DNA of 64,000 nt from Rheinheimera riviphila (lineage in GTDB: Bacteria > Pseudomonadota > Gammaproteobacteria > Enterobacterales > Alteromonadaceae), in the NCBI RefSeq assembly GCF_004005945.1, contig NZ_SACS01000001.1, positions 248,001 to 312,000 of the forward strand, in the 5' to 3' direction. The notes under the pieces were generated by a model. It did not search any database, was not told the DNA's origin, and saw only the letters and a program-made list of their open reading frames with translations. This document shows positions 35,888-45,700 of this stretch, piece after piece (positions within the stretch are counted from its first letter, which is position 1; each line of letters opens with the position of its first letter). The translations under genes were made by a program, and so were the position numbers.

Positions 35888-38554
35888 TTAGAAGCTGTAG
35901 TTTACACCCAGTTTGTAGGTGGTTTCGCCTTTGAATGACCAGGTTGGAAAACCGTCCTGCAACGCAGGTTTCACTTCAGTACCAACAGCAGCAGCACCGT
36001 ACTGCACATCGTCTTCAGCCGTCATGTTGACAATTTCCAGACGCACTTTGGCGTAGTCGGTCACGTTCCAGCCCAAAGTCAGGTCCAGCGTGCCGAAATC
36101 GTCGTGCATGCGGTTACCGTAATATTTACCGTATTCACGCACCATGTACTCTGAACGCCAGTTATACGCCAGACGCGCTGAGTATTCATGGTCTTCCCAG
36201 AAGCCAACGAGGTTAGCACTGTGTTTGGAAGATTCAGTAAATACCGACAGACGGTCGGTGTAAACTTCAGCCGGTGCATCAGCTTCGGCAAAAGTGTAGT
36301 TGCTTGCAATACCAAAACCGTTACCAAATGCATGGTTCAGCTGTAACTCGATACCATCAATAGTACCGCCACCAGCGTTCACATAAGTGTTGACGGTCCA
36401 GTTATCAGCAGGCACCAGCAGGTCGTTGTTCACCGCACCGATTTTCTGGTTGAACTTGGTATTCGCAACGATGAAGTTGCTGATATCTTTAACAAAATAG
36501 GTCGCAGATACCATGTTGCTCGGGCCGTAGTAATATTCAAGGCTTAAGTCAGCCTGTGAAGATTTCATTGGATCCAGGCCTGGGTTACCAAAGGTAATTT
36601 GCTCGTTGCCACGACGGTCATCCGGATAACCAGAGATACTAGCCGTGAACAAGGTGTCATAGGTCGGACGGGTAATGGCCTGACCTGCAGACAAACGCAA
36701 CATCACATCAGCAGCTAAATCGAAAGTCACGTTGAAGCTTGGTAATACGTCGCTGTAATCACCATTTACTTGCTCGATATTTGCGCTCCAGCCGGTGTTC
36801 ACGCCCAGACCATCGGATGAAACACCATCGATGACATGGCCTGAAGATTTGACTTCAGTGCTGATGTAACGCAGACCAAAGTTACCGCGGAAACCTTCAC
36901 CGGCAAATGAGAACATGCCGTAAAGTGACGTGTTATCTTCGGCGATTTTGCCATAACCAGGACGGCTGTAACCGAACTTGCTGACCAGCGAATTGGTCGC
37001 GTTGATCATCGCATTCACATCACCTTTCGGGATGGTATAACCGGCATAACCTAAATCCATAGTGCCGTTGTACAGGTCACTGGTTTTAAATTCATTTTTC
37101 TTACTTGGGTCGTAAATGGCACGGTATTCAGAACGCTCGAATTCGTGGCTGGTAAAACGCACGCCAGTTTCGAATTTGTTCAGCACGCCAAGGTCCAGAT
37201 CGTAATCGGCATCTAACTGCAGATATTGTTCTTCATCTGAGTTCGGGCCGCGGGTACCAGTCCAGGTAGAGGTGCCAACCGTGGTATCCAGTTGCGCCTG
37301 ACTGAAGCTCATATCACGGCCGTTGATAGCAATCTGATTACCAGTCGCATCAACCTGACCCGCCCATTTCACCTGGCCAAACTTGTCACCCCACCAACCG
37401 TAACCAAAGTTAGCAGTCATTTCGGTGCCGCCTTCCGCTTTGGTGCTACCGGCCAGACCTGTTAAGGTAAAACCGTCGCCGGAATATTTGGCATTAAACT
37501 CGAACGAGTCTGAGGTCATTTCGCCTAAACGTGCCCAGTTCTGGAAGAACACTTTTGATGCACGGCTGTCTGGCGTATTGCTCACCACACAGACACCAGC
37601 GGCGTTGAATTTAGTACAGTTCGATGGACCGTCACCCCAATCGGTGTCGGTATTGATGTACATGTTGGCACCGAGGCTATCAGCACCCAGTGTCATCGTC
37701 ATCAAGTGTGCGCCAAGCTCAATTTTATCGTTCGGGCGGAACTGGAACGTAGCATCCAGTGCTTCGCGGGTTTGTTCCTGCAGGAAGCTTGACGGCTGGA
37801 TCGATGAACGATTGCCCCAGTCCAGATCGGCTTCAGTACCACGACGTAAATATTCGCGGTCAACATAAGCAGCAGAAACTAATACACCGAAGGTTTCATC
37901 AGCATTTTTCCAGCTGTATAAGCCAGAAAGTTCAGGCGCCACATTTTCGTTGACGCTGCCGTACTCGCCTTTCACCGACACAAATGCAGTGTTTGCAAAC
38001 ATGTCCAGCGGCTTACGGGTTTTAACGATAACAGTACCACCGATACCGCCTTCAACCAGGTTTGCCTGAGTTGACTTGTACACTTCCATGCCACCGATCA
38101 GTTCTGGTGGCAGTAATGAATAGTTAAATGAACGGTCGATGTTCATTTGGTCGTACCAACCAGTTGATGCAACGTTCTGACCGTTTAAGGTGGTCAAAGT
38201 CATCAATGGATCAGTACCACGGATCGTGACCGAGCTGCCCTGACCAAAAGTACGGCCGACCGTAACACCGGCAATACGGCCCAGCGCCTGACCGACGTCA
38301 GAATCCGGTAATTGACCGATGTCTTCTGCAGAAACCGCGTCAACCACAGCGTCAGCGAAACGTTTGGTGTTGAGTGAATCGCTCAGTGAGCGGCGGATAC
38401 CACGGACTTCGATAACTTCAACGTTTTGTTCTTTGGCACCATCATTCGCTGCGGCAGCTTGCTGAGCAAAGGCTGGCATTGTTAATGCTGCAACCCCTGC
38501 TACTAAACCGAGCTTAACTGCCAATGCACATTTATTCATTTTAGTGTGCGACAT
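35888..38554 (-). CDS. TonB-dependent receptor for chito-oligosaccharides/NAG (predicted)
   Basis: An 888-residue outer-membrane receptor of the long TonB-Xanth-Caul type. The signal peptide lies in MSHTKMNKCALAVKL through MPAFAQQ. A TonB-box-like VEVIEVRGIRRSL follows, then a plug domain with DAVSAEDIGQLPDSDVGQAL and VTIRGTDPLMTLTTLNGQ, and the 22-strand barrel ends in TYKLGVNYSF. Members of this group import oligosaccharides, and the NagR-type operator 56 bp upstream of its start ties it to NAG/chitin. The ATG at 38554 has GGGAGAA upstream; an in-frame start 24 codons earlier falls in the operator. Confidence 0.9.
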   Translation of the reverse strand: MSHTKMNKCALAVKLGLVAGVAALTMPAFAQQAAAANDGAKEQNVEVIEVRGIRRSLSDSLNTKRFADAVVDAVSAEDIGQLPDSDVGQALGRIAGVTVGRTFGQGSSVTIRGTDPLMTLTTLNGQNVASTGWYDQMNIDRSFNYSLLPPELIGGMEVYKSTQANLVEGGIGGTVIVKTRKPLDMFANTAFVSVKGEYGSVNENVAPELSGLYSWKNADETFGVLVSAAYVDREYLRRGTEADLDWGNRSSIQPSSFLQEQTREALDATFQFRPNDKIELGAHLMTMTLGADSLGANMYINTDTDWGDGPSNCTKFNAAGVCVVSNTPDSRASKVFFQNWARLGEMTSDSFEFNAKYSGDGFTLTGLAGSTKAEGGTEMTANFGYGWWGDKFGQVKWAGQVDATGNQIAINGRDMSFSQAQLDTTVGTSTWTGTRGPNSDEEQYLQLDADYDLDLGVLNKFETGVRFTSHEFERSEYRAIYDPSKKNEFKTSDLYNGTMDLGYAGYTIPKGDVNAMINATNSLVSKFGYSRPGYGKIAEDNTSLYGMFSFAGEGFRGNFGLRYISTEVKSSGHVIDGVSSDGLGVNTGWSANIEQVNGDYSDVLPSFNVTFDLAADVMLRLSAGQAITRPTYDTLFTASISGYPDDRRGNEQITFGNPGLDPMKSSQADLSLEYYYGPSNMVSATYFVKDISNFIVANTKFNQKIGAVNNDLLVPADNWTVNTYVNAGGGTIDGIELQLNHAFGNGFGIASNYTFAEADAPAEVYTDRLSVFTESSKHSANLVGFWEDHEYSARLAYNWRSEYMVREYGKYYGNRMHDDFGTLDLTLGWNVTDYAKVRLEIVNMTAEDDVQYGAAAVGTEVKPALQDGFPTWSFKGETTYKLGVNYSF

Positions 38555-38609
38555 GAGCTTCTCCCATTCCTGTTTCTTATCGTGTGCGATGTGTTTTTTG
38601 TTGTCCTGC

Positions 38610-38627
38610 AATGACAGCGTTGTCATT
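38610..38627. promoter_or_regulatory. NagR-type operator 3 (TonB receptor)
   Basis: AATGACAGCGTTGTCATT, with core TGACAGCGTTGTCA at 38612-38625, lies 56 bp upstream of the TonB receptor start. It is identical in its 14-bp core to operator 1. Confidence 0.88.
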
Positions 38628-39020
38628 GAAATTCAACATACACAAAAAGATTTTGATTTGCAAACCCCTTTCGTTGAAATTTTAGCCGAATTTTCAGGTC
38701 TGTGATCTGAGTCATCCCTCGGTATTTATGAATTTTCTAATTTAGGTTTGAGATTTCATGGTGCGACATAAATTACAAATTATTGATTTAATTGAAAATA
38801 ATATTCATTACAAAATCATGTATGCGCTTACTGCTTAATTTTTGATAAATAAATAATTGCCGTCCGGACAAAAAAGATGTATCCCTAAGTTTAAATTTCC
38901 TTACAAATTGACCATCGCTGTCATTTGTCCCAGGAGCTAAGGCCATAACAGAAAAAATAATAGCCTGAATCAGCCATTTAAGCTCCGCTGCCACGTCACA
39001 TTTTGTTTAGGGTAAAACGG
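38628..39020. promoter_or_regulatory. Divergent region between TonB receptor and nagR
   Basis: About 390 AT-rich bp with no gene. At 38909-38923 there is TGACCATCGCTGTCA, whose right half matches the NagR-type core exactly but whose left half is degenerate and shifted by one base. It may be a weak autoregulatory site for nagR. Confidence 0.45.
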
Positions 39021-40058
39021 ATGAAAATAACCATTAATGACGTTGCCAAATTGGCCGGAGTTTCGATCAAGACCGTGTCCAGGGTGATGAACAATGAGCC
39101 TTCGGTAAAGCAGGCAACGCTCGATAAAGTGACGGCGGCCATCAGCCAGCTGAACTATCAACCGAATGCAGCAGCCCGGAATTTGGCGAGTACCCGCTCT
39201 TATAGCATCGGTTACATTTATGACAACCCAAACGCCTATTATGTGATTGATATGCAAAAGGGTTTATTGGAAGCCTGTCGCAAACACGGCTACGAATTAC
39301 TGATCCACCCAACCAACGCCAAGTCAGTTGGCATTGTGCAGGAAGTGATTGATTTAGTGCAGCATGCGCGTTTAGCCGGCATTGTGCTGACGCCACCGTT
39401 TTCCGAAATGCCGGAAATCGCCGAAGCCCTCGACAGTATTGGCGTGGACTTTGTGCGGATCATCTCTGGCTCGACCCCATCGCCAAAATTAACCAACTGC
39501 GTGCTGGTCGACGACTTCACCGCGGCCTTTAAAATTACCAATCATTTACTGGAATTGGGTCACACCGACATCGCCTTTTTATGCGGTGATGAAGAGCACA
39601 GTTCCAGTGGTGAACGGTTGGCTGGCTTCAAAGCAGCGCTGACTAAACGCGGTATTCAGGCGAATCCGAAATATATTGTGCCGGGTAGTTATTCGTTTGA
39701 ATCGGGTGTTAAAGGCGCGAAGACCTTGCTGGCGTTAGGGCACAAGCCGACCGCCATTTTTGCCTGTAACGATGAAATCGCCGCTGGCGCCTTATTCAGC
39801 GCGCGGTTGTCGAATGTGGAAATTCCGCAGCAGTTGTCGATTGTTGGTTTCGAGAACAGCCCGTTCTCGCGCCAGACCTGGCCGCCACTGACCACGGCGC
39901 ATCAGCCCAACAGCACTATTGCGTTGCAGGCAGCCGAATTGCTGTTCCGCCATGCCAGGCCTGGGGTACATCTGGCCAACACCGAACAACAGCCGGTATT
40001 TATTCCGGAATTGTTGGTACGGGAATCGACAGCCGTTTGTCCGGCGACTCGCAACTAA
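39021..40058 (+). CDS. nagR: LacI-family transcriptional regulator, NagR-like
   Basis: A 345-residue repressor. The N-terminal LacI helix-turn-helix is ITINDVAKLAGVSIKTVSRV and the hinge helix is NYQPNAAARNLAS. A periplasmic-binding-protein-like effector domain follows, with YDNPNAYYVIDMQKGLLE and FACNDEIAAGALF. Context at the edge of the NAG locus and three LacI-type palindromes around it make it the likely NagR, responding to an amino-sugar intermediate. The start MKITINDVAKLAG at 39021 is chosen by family; the frame is open six codons earlier. Confidence 0.9.
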   Translation: MKITINDVAKLAGVSIKTVSRVMNNEPSVKQATLDKVTAAISQLNYQPNAAARNLASTRSYSIGYIYDNPNAYYVIDMQKGLLEACRKHGYELLIHPTNAKSVGIVQEVIDLVQHARLAGIVLTPPFSEMPEIAEALDSIGVDFVRIISGSTPSPKLTNCVLVDDFTAAFKITNHLLELGHTDIAFLCGDEEHSSSGERLAGFKAALTKRGIQANPKYIVPGSYSFESGVKGAKTLLALGHKPTAIFACNDEIAAGALFSARLSNVEIPQQLSIVGFENSPFSRQTWPPLTTAHQPNSTIALQAAELLFRHARPGVHLANTEQQPVFIPELLVRESTAVCPATRN

Positions 40059-40139
40059 ACGACATGCAACCAACCTGCGAACGTTCTCTTCAATCGTTGC
40101 CAGCCTGACAGCGCGAGCCAAAAATAATGCTGCACCGAC

Positions 40140-40177
40140 AAAAAAGCCCCGCTGAATGAGCCAGGCGGGGCTTTTTT
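40140..40177. terminator. Bidirectional terminator between nagR and the DUF819 gene
   Basis: The stem GCCCCGC / GCGGGGC is extended by A and T runs (AAAAAA at left, TTTTTT at right) with a 12-base loop. It lies between convergent genes and serves both. Confidence 0.9.
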
Positions 40178-40198
40178 AATGTGCAGAGTTAACGCGCG

Positions 40199-41446
40199 TT
40201 ACGGCGCAACCATCTGCATCATCAGAGCGGACAAGTACCCACCATAAGTGCCCAAGGCATAACCAAGCACCGCCAGCAACACGCCAACCGGGGCTAAAGC
40301 CGGGTGGAAGGCTGCCGCTACGATTGGCGCTGAAGCAGCACCACCGATATTCGACTGACTACCAACCGCCATATAAAACGCCGGCGCTTTGAGTAAACGT
40401 AACATGCCAAACATCAATAAGCCGTGGAAGCTGATCCAGACAAAGCCCGCCAGGAACATCACCGGATAATCCATCACTGCGGTAATATCCATATGCATAC
40501 CAATGGTCGCGACCAGCACATACACCAGCACTGAGCCTACTTTTGACGCGCCGACCGATTCCAATTCGCGCACTTTAGTGAAGGACAGCAACAAGCCAAA
40601 AGTCGTCGCTAACACCACAATCCAGAAGAAGTTGCTGGTCAGGCTATACATTGCCAGTTCCGGGGCATTTGTTTTGATATAAGGCACAATATAATCAGTC
40701 ATCCAATGCGCCAGACCTGACAGACCAAAACCAACTGCCAGCAGTTTAATCAAATCGGCGGTGGTTGGATTACGTGAATTTTCTGCCTGATATTTTTCGA
40801 TTTTAATTTTTAATGCTTCAATCGCGGTGGTGTCGGCGCCATTGGCTTTATCGATACGATTGGCGTTGGCCGCCATCCACAGCAAAATCGCCATCCAGCA
40901 GTTCGCAACAACCACATCAACGGTGATCATCACCGAGAAAATCTCACCGCTCGGCTGGAACACTTCTTTCATCGCCGCCTGGTTGGCGCTACCACCGATC
41001 CAGCTACCGGCAATCGTGGCCATACCACGCCATGCTGCATCGGCGCCTTCGCCACCCATTTGTTCCGGGAAAATACTGCCGACTGTCGCCAGCGCCAACG
41101 GGCCACCAAAAATAACGCCAATGGTGCCGGTTAAAAACAGCGCCAGCGCCTTAGGACCAAGACCCATAATGGCTTTAAAATCAATACTTAAAGTAAAGAG
41201 AATCAAACACACTGGTAACAAATAGGCTGACGCCATTTTGTACAGCTGCGAGCTGTCACCATCAATAATGCCAAAGGTATTAAACAACGACGGGATGAAA
41301 TAACACAGCAGCACCGAAGGCACATATTTATAAAACTTCTGCCAACCTGGATGGCTGCTTTGACTGGTATGAAACACAAAACCGAGCGTCAGGGCGAGTA
41401 AGCCCAGCACCACGGCATCATTGGTAATTAAAGCGGTTGATTGCAT
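40199..41446 (-). CDS. DUF819-family membrane protein (YjcL-like)
   Basis: A 415-residue membrane protein with about ten to eleven helices. It matches the DUF819/YjcL family through TNDAVVLGLLALTLGFVFHT, WRGMATIAGSWIGGSANQAAM and the C-terminal VGSQSNIGGAASAPIVAAAFHP. The internal repeat of G-S-x-S/N-G-G motifs suggests a transporter fold related to other inverted-repeat carriers, but no substrate is known. It stands alone on the minus strand, divergent from the 3-hydroxybutyrate dehydrogenase gene. Confidence 0.85.
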   Translation of the reverse strand: MQSTALITNDAVVLGLLALTLGFVFHTSQSSHPGWQKFYKYVPSVLLCYFIPSLFNTFGIIDGDSSQLYKMASAYLLPVCLILFTLSIDFKAIMGLGPKALALFLTGTIGVIFGGPLALATVGSIFPEQMGGEGADAAWRGMATIAGSWIGGSANQAAMKEVFQPSGEIFSVMITVDVVVANCWMAILLWMAANANRIDKANGADTTAIEALKIKIEKYQAENSRNPTTADLIKLLAVGFGLSGLAHWMTDYIVPYIKTNAPELAMYSLTSNFFWIVVLATTFGLLLSFTKVRELESVGASKVGSVLVYVLVATIGMHMDITAVMDYPVMFLAGFVWISFHGLLMFGMLRLLKAPAFYMAVGSQSNIGGAASAPIVAAAFHPALAPVGVLLAVLGYALGTYGGYLSALMMQMVAP

Positions 41447-41909
41447 CAGCAGATCCCCAACTGTTATTCGTGGACAAGGTTAACGTCGCAATGCAGCATC
41501 TTGGAAACTTAACCAGCTCACTGCAACTGTGGCAGTGAAATGTGGCTTAACGCAGTTTTTCTCAGGCTAAAATCGCTTGGTTGACCTAACTAATATTTTT
41601 TTATTTGAACGCAATCTAGCATAGAACTTGGCTTTGGCAAAGCTGGTCGGCCAGTTTGACGCTCTGATGCTATTTTTTTGTGATAAGCGGTAAAAGTATA
41701 GGTTAACTCAGCTGAAATTTAGGTATGTTCAGCCCGACATTTGTACAGCTGGTTAAAATCGCACCACAGCAACAAGGTCGATTACAGCCTTGGACATAGC
41801 ACTAAAGTAGCGTTGCACCTCGCCCTTGCCATCACTAGCATCGATGGACATCAACGCGACGAAAGCTTAGGTCCCGAGTCGCGATCCAGTTAGTAATAAG
41901 GAAATCCAA
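41447..41909. other. 463-bp divergent region between the DUF819 gene and bdhA
   Basis: No coding region or RNA gene is recognisable. It should hold promoters in both directions; TTGACC near 41580 is a possible -35. No palindrome of the NagR type is present. Confidence 0.5.
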
Positions 41910-42662
41910 ATGAAAGTGTTAATTACCGGTGGCGGTGGTGGCATCGGTTTTGCGGTCGCGACCGAATTTGCCAAGGCGGGTTACGAAGTCATGCTGGCGG
42001 ATTTAAATGCTGAACTGGTTCACAGTAAAGTGGCAGAGCTGACGGCAAACGGCCACCAAGCCAGCGCTGTGCTGCTGGATTTAAATTCACAACAATCGAT
42101 TGAACAAACCGCAGCCGCTGTCGGCGCTGTTGATGTGCTGATTAACAATGCCGGCATTCAACATGTTGCCAGACTGGAAGATTTCCCGGAACAAAAATGG
42201 CAACAACTGCTGCAAGTGATGCTGACCGGTCCGGCCATGCTCAGCAAAGCGTTACTGCCCGGTATGCGTGAGCGTAATTTTGGTCGGATCATCAATATTG
42301 GTTCTATTCATGCGCTGGTTGCTTCACCGTTTAAATCGGCTTATGTCGCGGCCAAACATGGTTTATTGGGTTTTAGCAAAGTCGTGGCGCTGGAAAACGG
42401 CGATATCAACTTCACCATTAATACTATTTGCCCGGCTTATGTCCGCACACCATTGGTGGAATCGCAAATTGCCGCACAGTGCAAAGAGCACAATCTCACC
42501 GAGCAGCAGGTGATTGAGCAAATTATGCTGGCGCCAATGCCACAAAAAGCCTTTATTGGCGTGGATGAAATTGCGGCCACTGCATTGTTCTTATGCCAGC
42601 CGGCAACCCGCCATATGACAGCGCAAACGCTGGTGCTGGACGGCGGCTGGACAGCCCGCTGA
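41910..42662 (+). CDS. bdhA: 3-hydroxybutyrate dehydrogenase (SDR family)
   Basis: A 250-residue short-chain dehydrogenase oxidising 3-hydroxybutyrate to acetoacetate with NAD+. The cofactor loop is ITGGGGGIGFAVA, NNAG is in DVLINNAGIQHV, and the catalytic Ser, Tyr and Lys are in IGSIHALVASPFKSAYVAAK. The sequence NAGIQHVARLEDFP and TICPAYVRTPLVE are typical of BdhA rather than of other SDRs. AAGGAA precedes the ATG. The histidine kinase gene begins 41 bp downstream on the same strand. Confidence 0.88.
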   Translation: MKVLITGGGGGIGFAVATEFAKAGYEVMLADLNAELVHSKVAELTANGHQASAVLLDLNSQQSIEQTAAAVGAVDVLINNAGIQHVARLEDFPEQKWQQLLQVMLTGPAMLSKALLPGMRERNFGRIINIGSIHALVASPFKSAYVAAKHGLLGFSKVVALENGDINFTINTICPAYVRTPLVESQIAAQCKEHNLTEQQVIEQIMLAPMPQKAFIGVDEIAATALFLCQPATRHMTAQTLVLDGGWTAR

Positions 42663-42702
42663 CAATCCTGAAAAACTCAGGCACAATCAGGTACTTCTTT
42701 AC

Positions 42703-45700
42703 ATGATACAAGCGCCGCCGATGATTTTATCGCAGGGTCATATTGGCCTCGGCACCATTGCTGCTTTGTCACTGTTGTACCTGGTGGTGCTGTACAGCGT
42801 TGGTCGGCTGGGTCGGCGTATTACCGGCCATCATCCGCTGGCGCCTTGGGTTTTTAGTTTCGCGTTAGCCATTTATTGCACGTCGTGGGCTTTTTATGGC
42901 GTGACGGCGCAAGCAGCGGTGAATGGTTGGTGGATCCCACCGACTTATATCGGGTCCTTACTGCTGTTCTGGTTTGGCTTTGGCCTGATCGCCCGCATTG
43001 CGATTGCTTGTCGTCGTTATCGCATTACTTCCGTCGCCGACTTTATCGCCACCCGCTTTGGCCATTCGCGCTTACTTGCCGTACTCACCACGCTGATTGT
43101 GCTCACTGCCGTCATTCCTTACATTGCTTTGCAGCTGCAAGCGGTGTCGACCAGCATCAACGCGCTGGTGGTCAGGGGCGACAATCTGCATTGGTATCAG
43201 GACACCGGCCTGTACGTCAGTTTATGGCTGGCAGTCTTTGCGATGTTGTTTGTGGGCCGCAGCGCCAAAGCGCATCAACCCAATCCCGGATTGATGACCG
43301 CCATCGCCTTCGAATCTTTGGTGAAACTGCTGGCACTACTCAGCGTCGGTATTTTTGTCTGTTGGGGTTTGTTTGACGGGATCGGCAGCATTTTCAGTCA
43401 GGCGGCAACCCATCAGGCGGTGAATCAATTACAACAACAAGCCTTGCCAACATCGGTGTATTGGATCCACGTGCTACTGGGGTTTGTGGCGACTTTATGT
43501 TTACCACGGCAGTTTCACGTTAATTTTGTCGAAATTCAGCACTTACGCCATCTGCATTTATCGCGGCTGGTGTTTCCAATTTATTTATTACTGATGAGCG
43601 TGTTTACGCTGCCAATCGCACTGGCCGGTCTGATGTTATTAGGACCAGACGCCAATATTGATTTAGTGGTGCTGCAGTTGCCGTTATCGGCCAACCGCAC
43701 CGATATGGCGCTATTGGCTTACTTGGGTGGGTTTTCCGCCGCCACCAGTATGGTGATTGTCGCCACCGTAGTGCTGGGCATAATGATCACCAACGATTTA
43801 CTGACACCGTTGATTTATCGCCAACAACAACCAGTCGACGGCAGCCCAAGGATCAAAATCGCCACCTTACGCCGGATCTCGATGCTGACGGTGCTGGCGC
43901 TGGGGTATTTGTATTACCGCTGGATTGGCACTGAAACCGGTTTAGCCCAGCTGGGACTGATGGCGTTTGCGCTGATCGCACAGTTATCACCGGCACTGAT
44001 TTTGGGCCTTACCAGCCGTAAAGTAAATCGACAGGGCGCCATCGCTGGTTTAAGCAGTGGCGCTATGCTGTGGGCTTATATTTTGTTGCTGCCTGAATTA
44101 GCGCGTGCCGGTTTACTCAATTGGGACTGGCTGACGCAAGGCCCGTTTGCGGTCAGCTGGTTGGCACCCACGGCGCTGTTTGGCGGCCAGTTCGATAATG
44201 TCAGCCTTGGTGTGTTGCTCAGTCTATCGGTGAATGTCGCGATGTTGCTGTTGGTCAGTCAGCTGAGTAATACCCGTGTTGGCGAATGGCTGGAAAGTGG
44301 CCGTTTTTTACGCCGGTCGCTGAAAACTGAAATTGTGCCGGTGCCACAGTTGACGGTGCAGGATTGTTATTTGTTGGTGCGCCGTTTTGCCGGTGAGCGC
44401 GAAGCACGGCAGTTGTTGCAACGGTATCTGAAAACCAGCGATCCGGCACTGGATAAACTGGCGGCACCGAATTTATTGCAAGGGGTTGAGCGTTCACTGG
44501 CAGCGGTGGTTGGTGGGGCTTCGATGCGGCTGCTACTCAATGCAGCCAGCAAAAACAGTCAGTTACCGCTCGAATCCGTCGCGCGTTTTGTCGATGAAGC
44601 CAGTCAGGTATTTTTGTTTAATCAGGCGCTCTTGCGTGCCACCATCGACAATATCAGTATGGGCATCAGTGTCGTTGATGCTGATTTACGCATTCTGGCC
44701 TGGAATCAGCGTTATCTGGAAATGTTCGCTTACCCACCTGGTTTGGTCGAAGTTGGTAAACCAGTGGCGGAGCTTATTCGTTATAACGCCGAACGTGGCT
44801 GGTTTACCCAGGCAGCAACCCCAGGCGCCGCAGCGGAGCCGATGTTAGATCCACAGGCGATGTCGCAGGAAATCAATAAAAGGCTGAACTTTTTACGCCA
44901 GGGTAGCAGCTATAAATTTCAGCGCCGTCAGCCCGATGGCCGGGTGTTTGAGATGCAAGGCAACCCGCTGCCGGGTGGTGGTTTTGTCACCACCTACAGC
45001 GATGTCAGCTCCTTTATTGAAGTACAGCAAGAGCTAGAGCAAAGTAATGACACGCTGGAGCAACGGGTACTGAGCCGCACCAGCGAGCTGGAACTCCTCA
45101 ACCAGCAACTGGCCCAAGCCAAGCAACAACTGGAAGAACAAACCACCAGCAAAAACCGTTTTTTCGCCGCCGCCAGCCATGATTTGTTACAACCGTTTAA
45201 TGCAGCCGCGCTGTTTTGTGGTTTGATCCGCGAACAAGCAAATGACGACAATGTGCGTGATTTAAGTAAAAATCTGGCCGCCTCTTTAAATTCGGCTGAA
45301 GAACTACTGGCAAGTATTCTGGAACTCACCAAGTTGGATTCAGGTGTGGTGCGGGCGCAACCAGGGCCTGTCGCGCTGCGGCAAATTCTGGATCAAATTG
45401 CCCGCGAAGCCGCGTTATTGGCCGGTGACAAAGGCCTGCAATTTCACTACCGGCCAAGTCAGCTTAATGTGCTGACCGATGAGCGGCTATTAAGGCGGGT
45501 GGTACAGAATCTGGTCAGTAACGCCATTCGCTACACCAACTCCGGTAAAATTCTGCTGGGCGTGCGGCGCTGCCGGGATGCAACAGGCAAACCGGCTTTG
45601 CGGATAGAGGTCCATGACACCGGCGTCGGCATTGACGAAGCAGTACAAGGGCAGATTTTCCAGGAATTTCAGCAAGGTCCACAAGCCGATCACAAAGGGC

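Noticed and set aside
41447-41909. A tRNA or regulatory RNA in the 463-bp gap before bdhA
   Set aside because: No cloverleaf, CCA-ending stem or riboswitch-like core could be seen.
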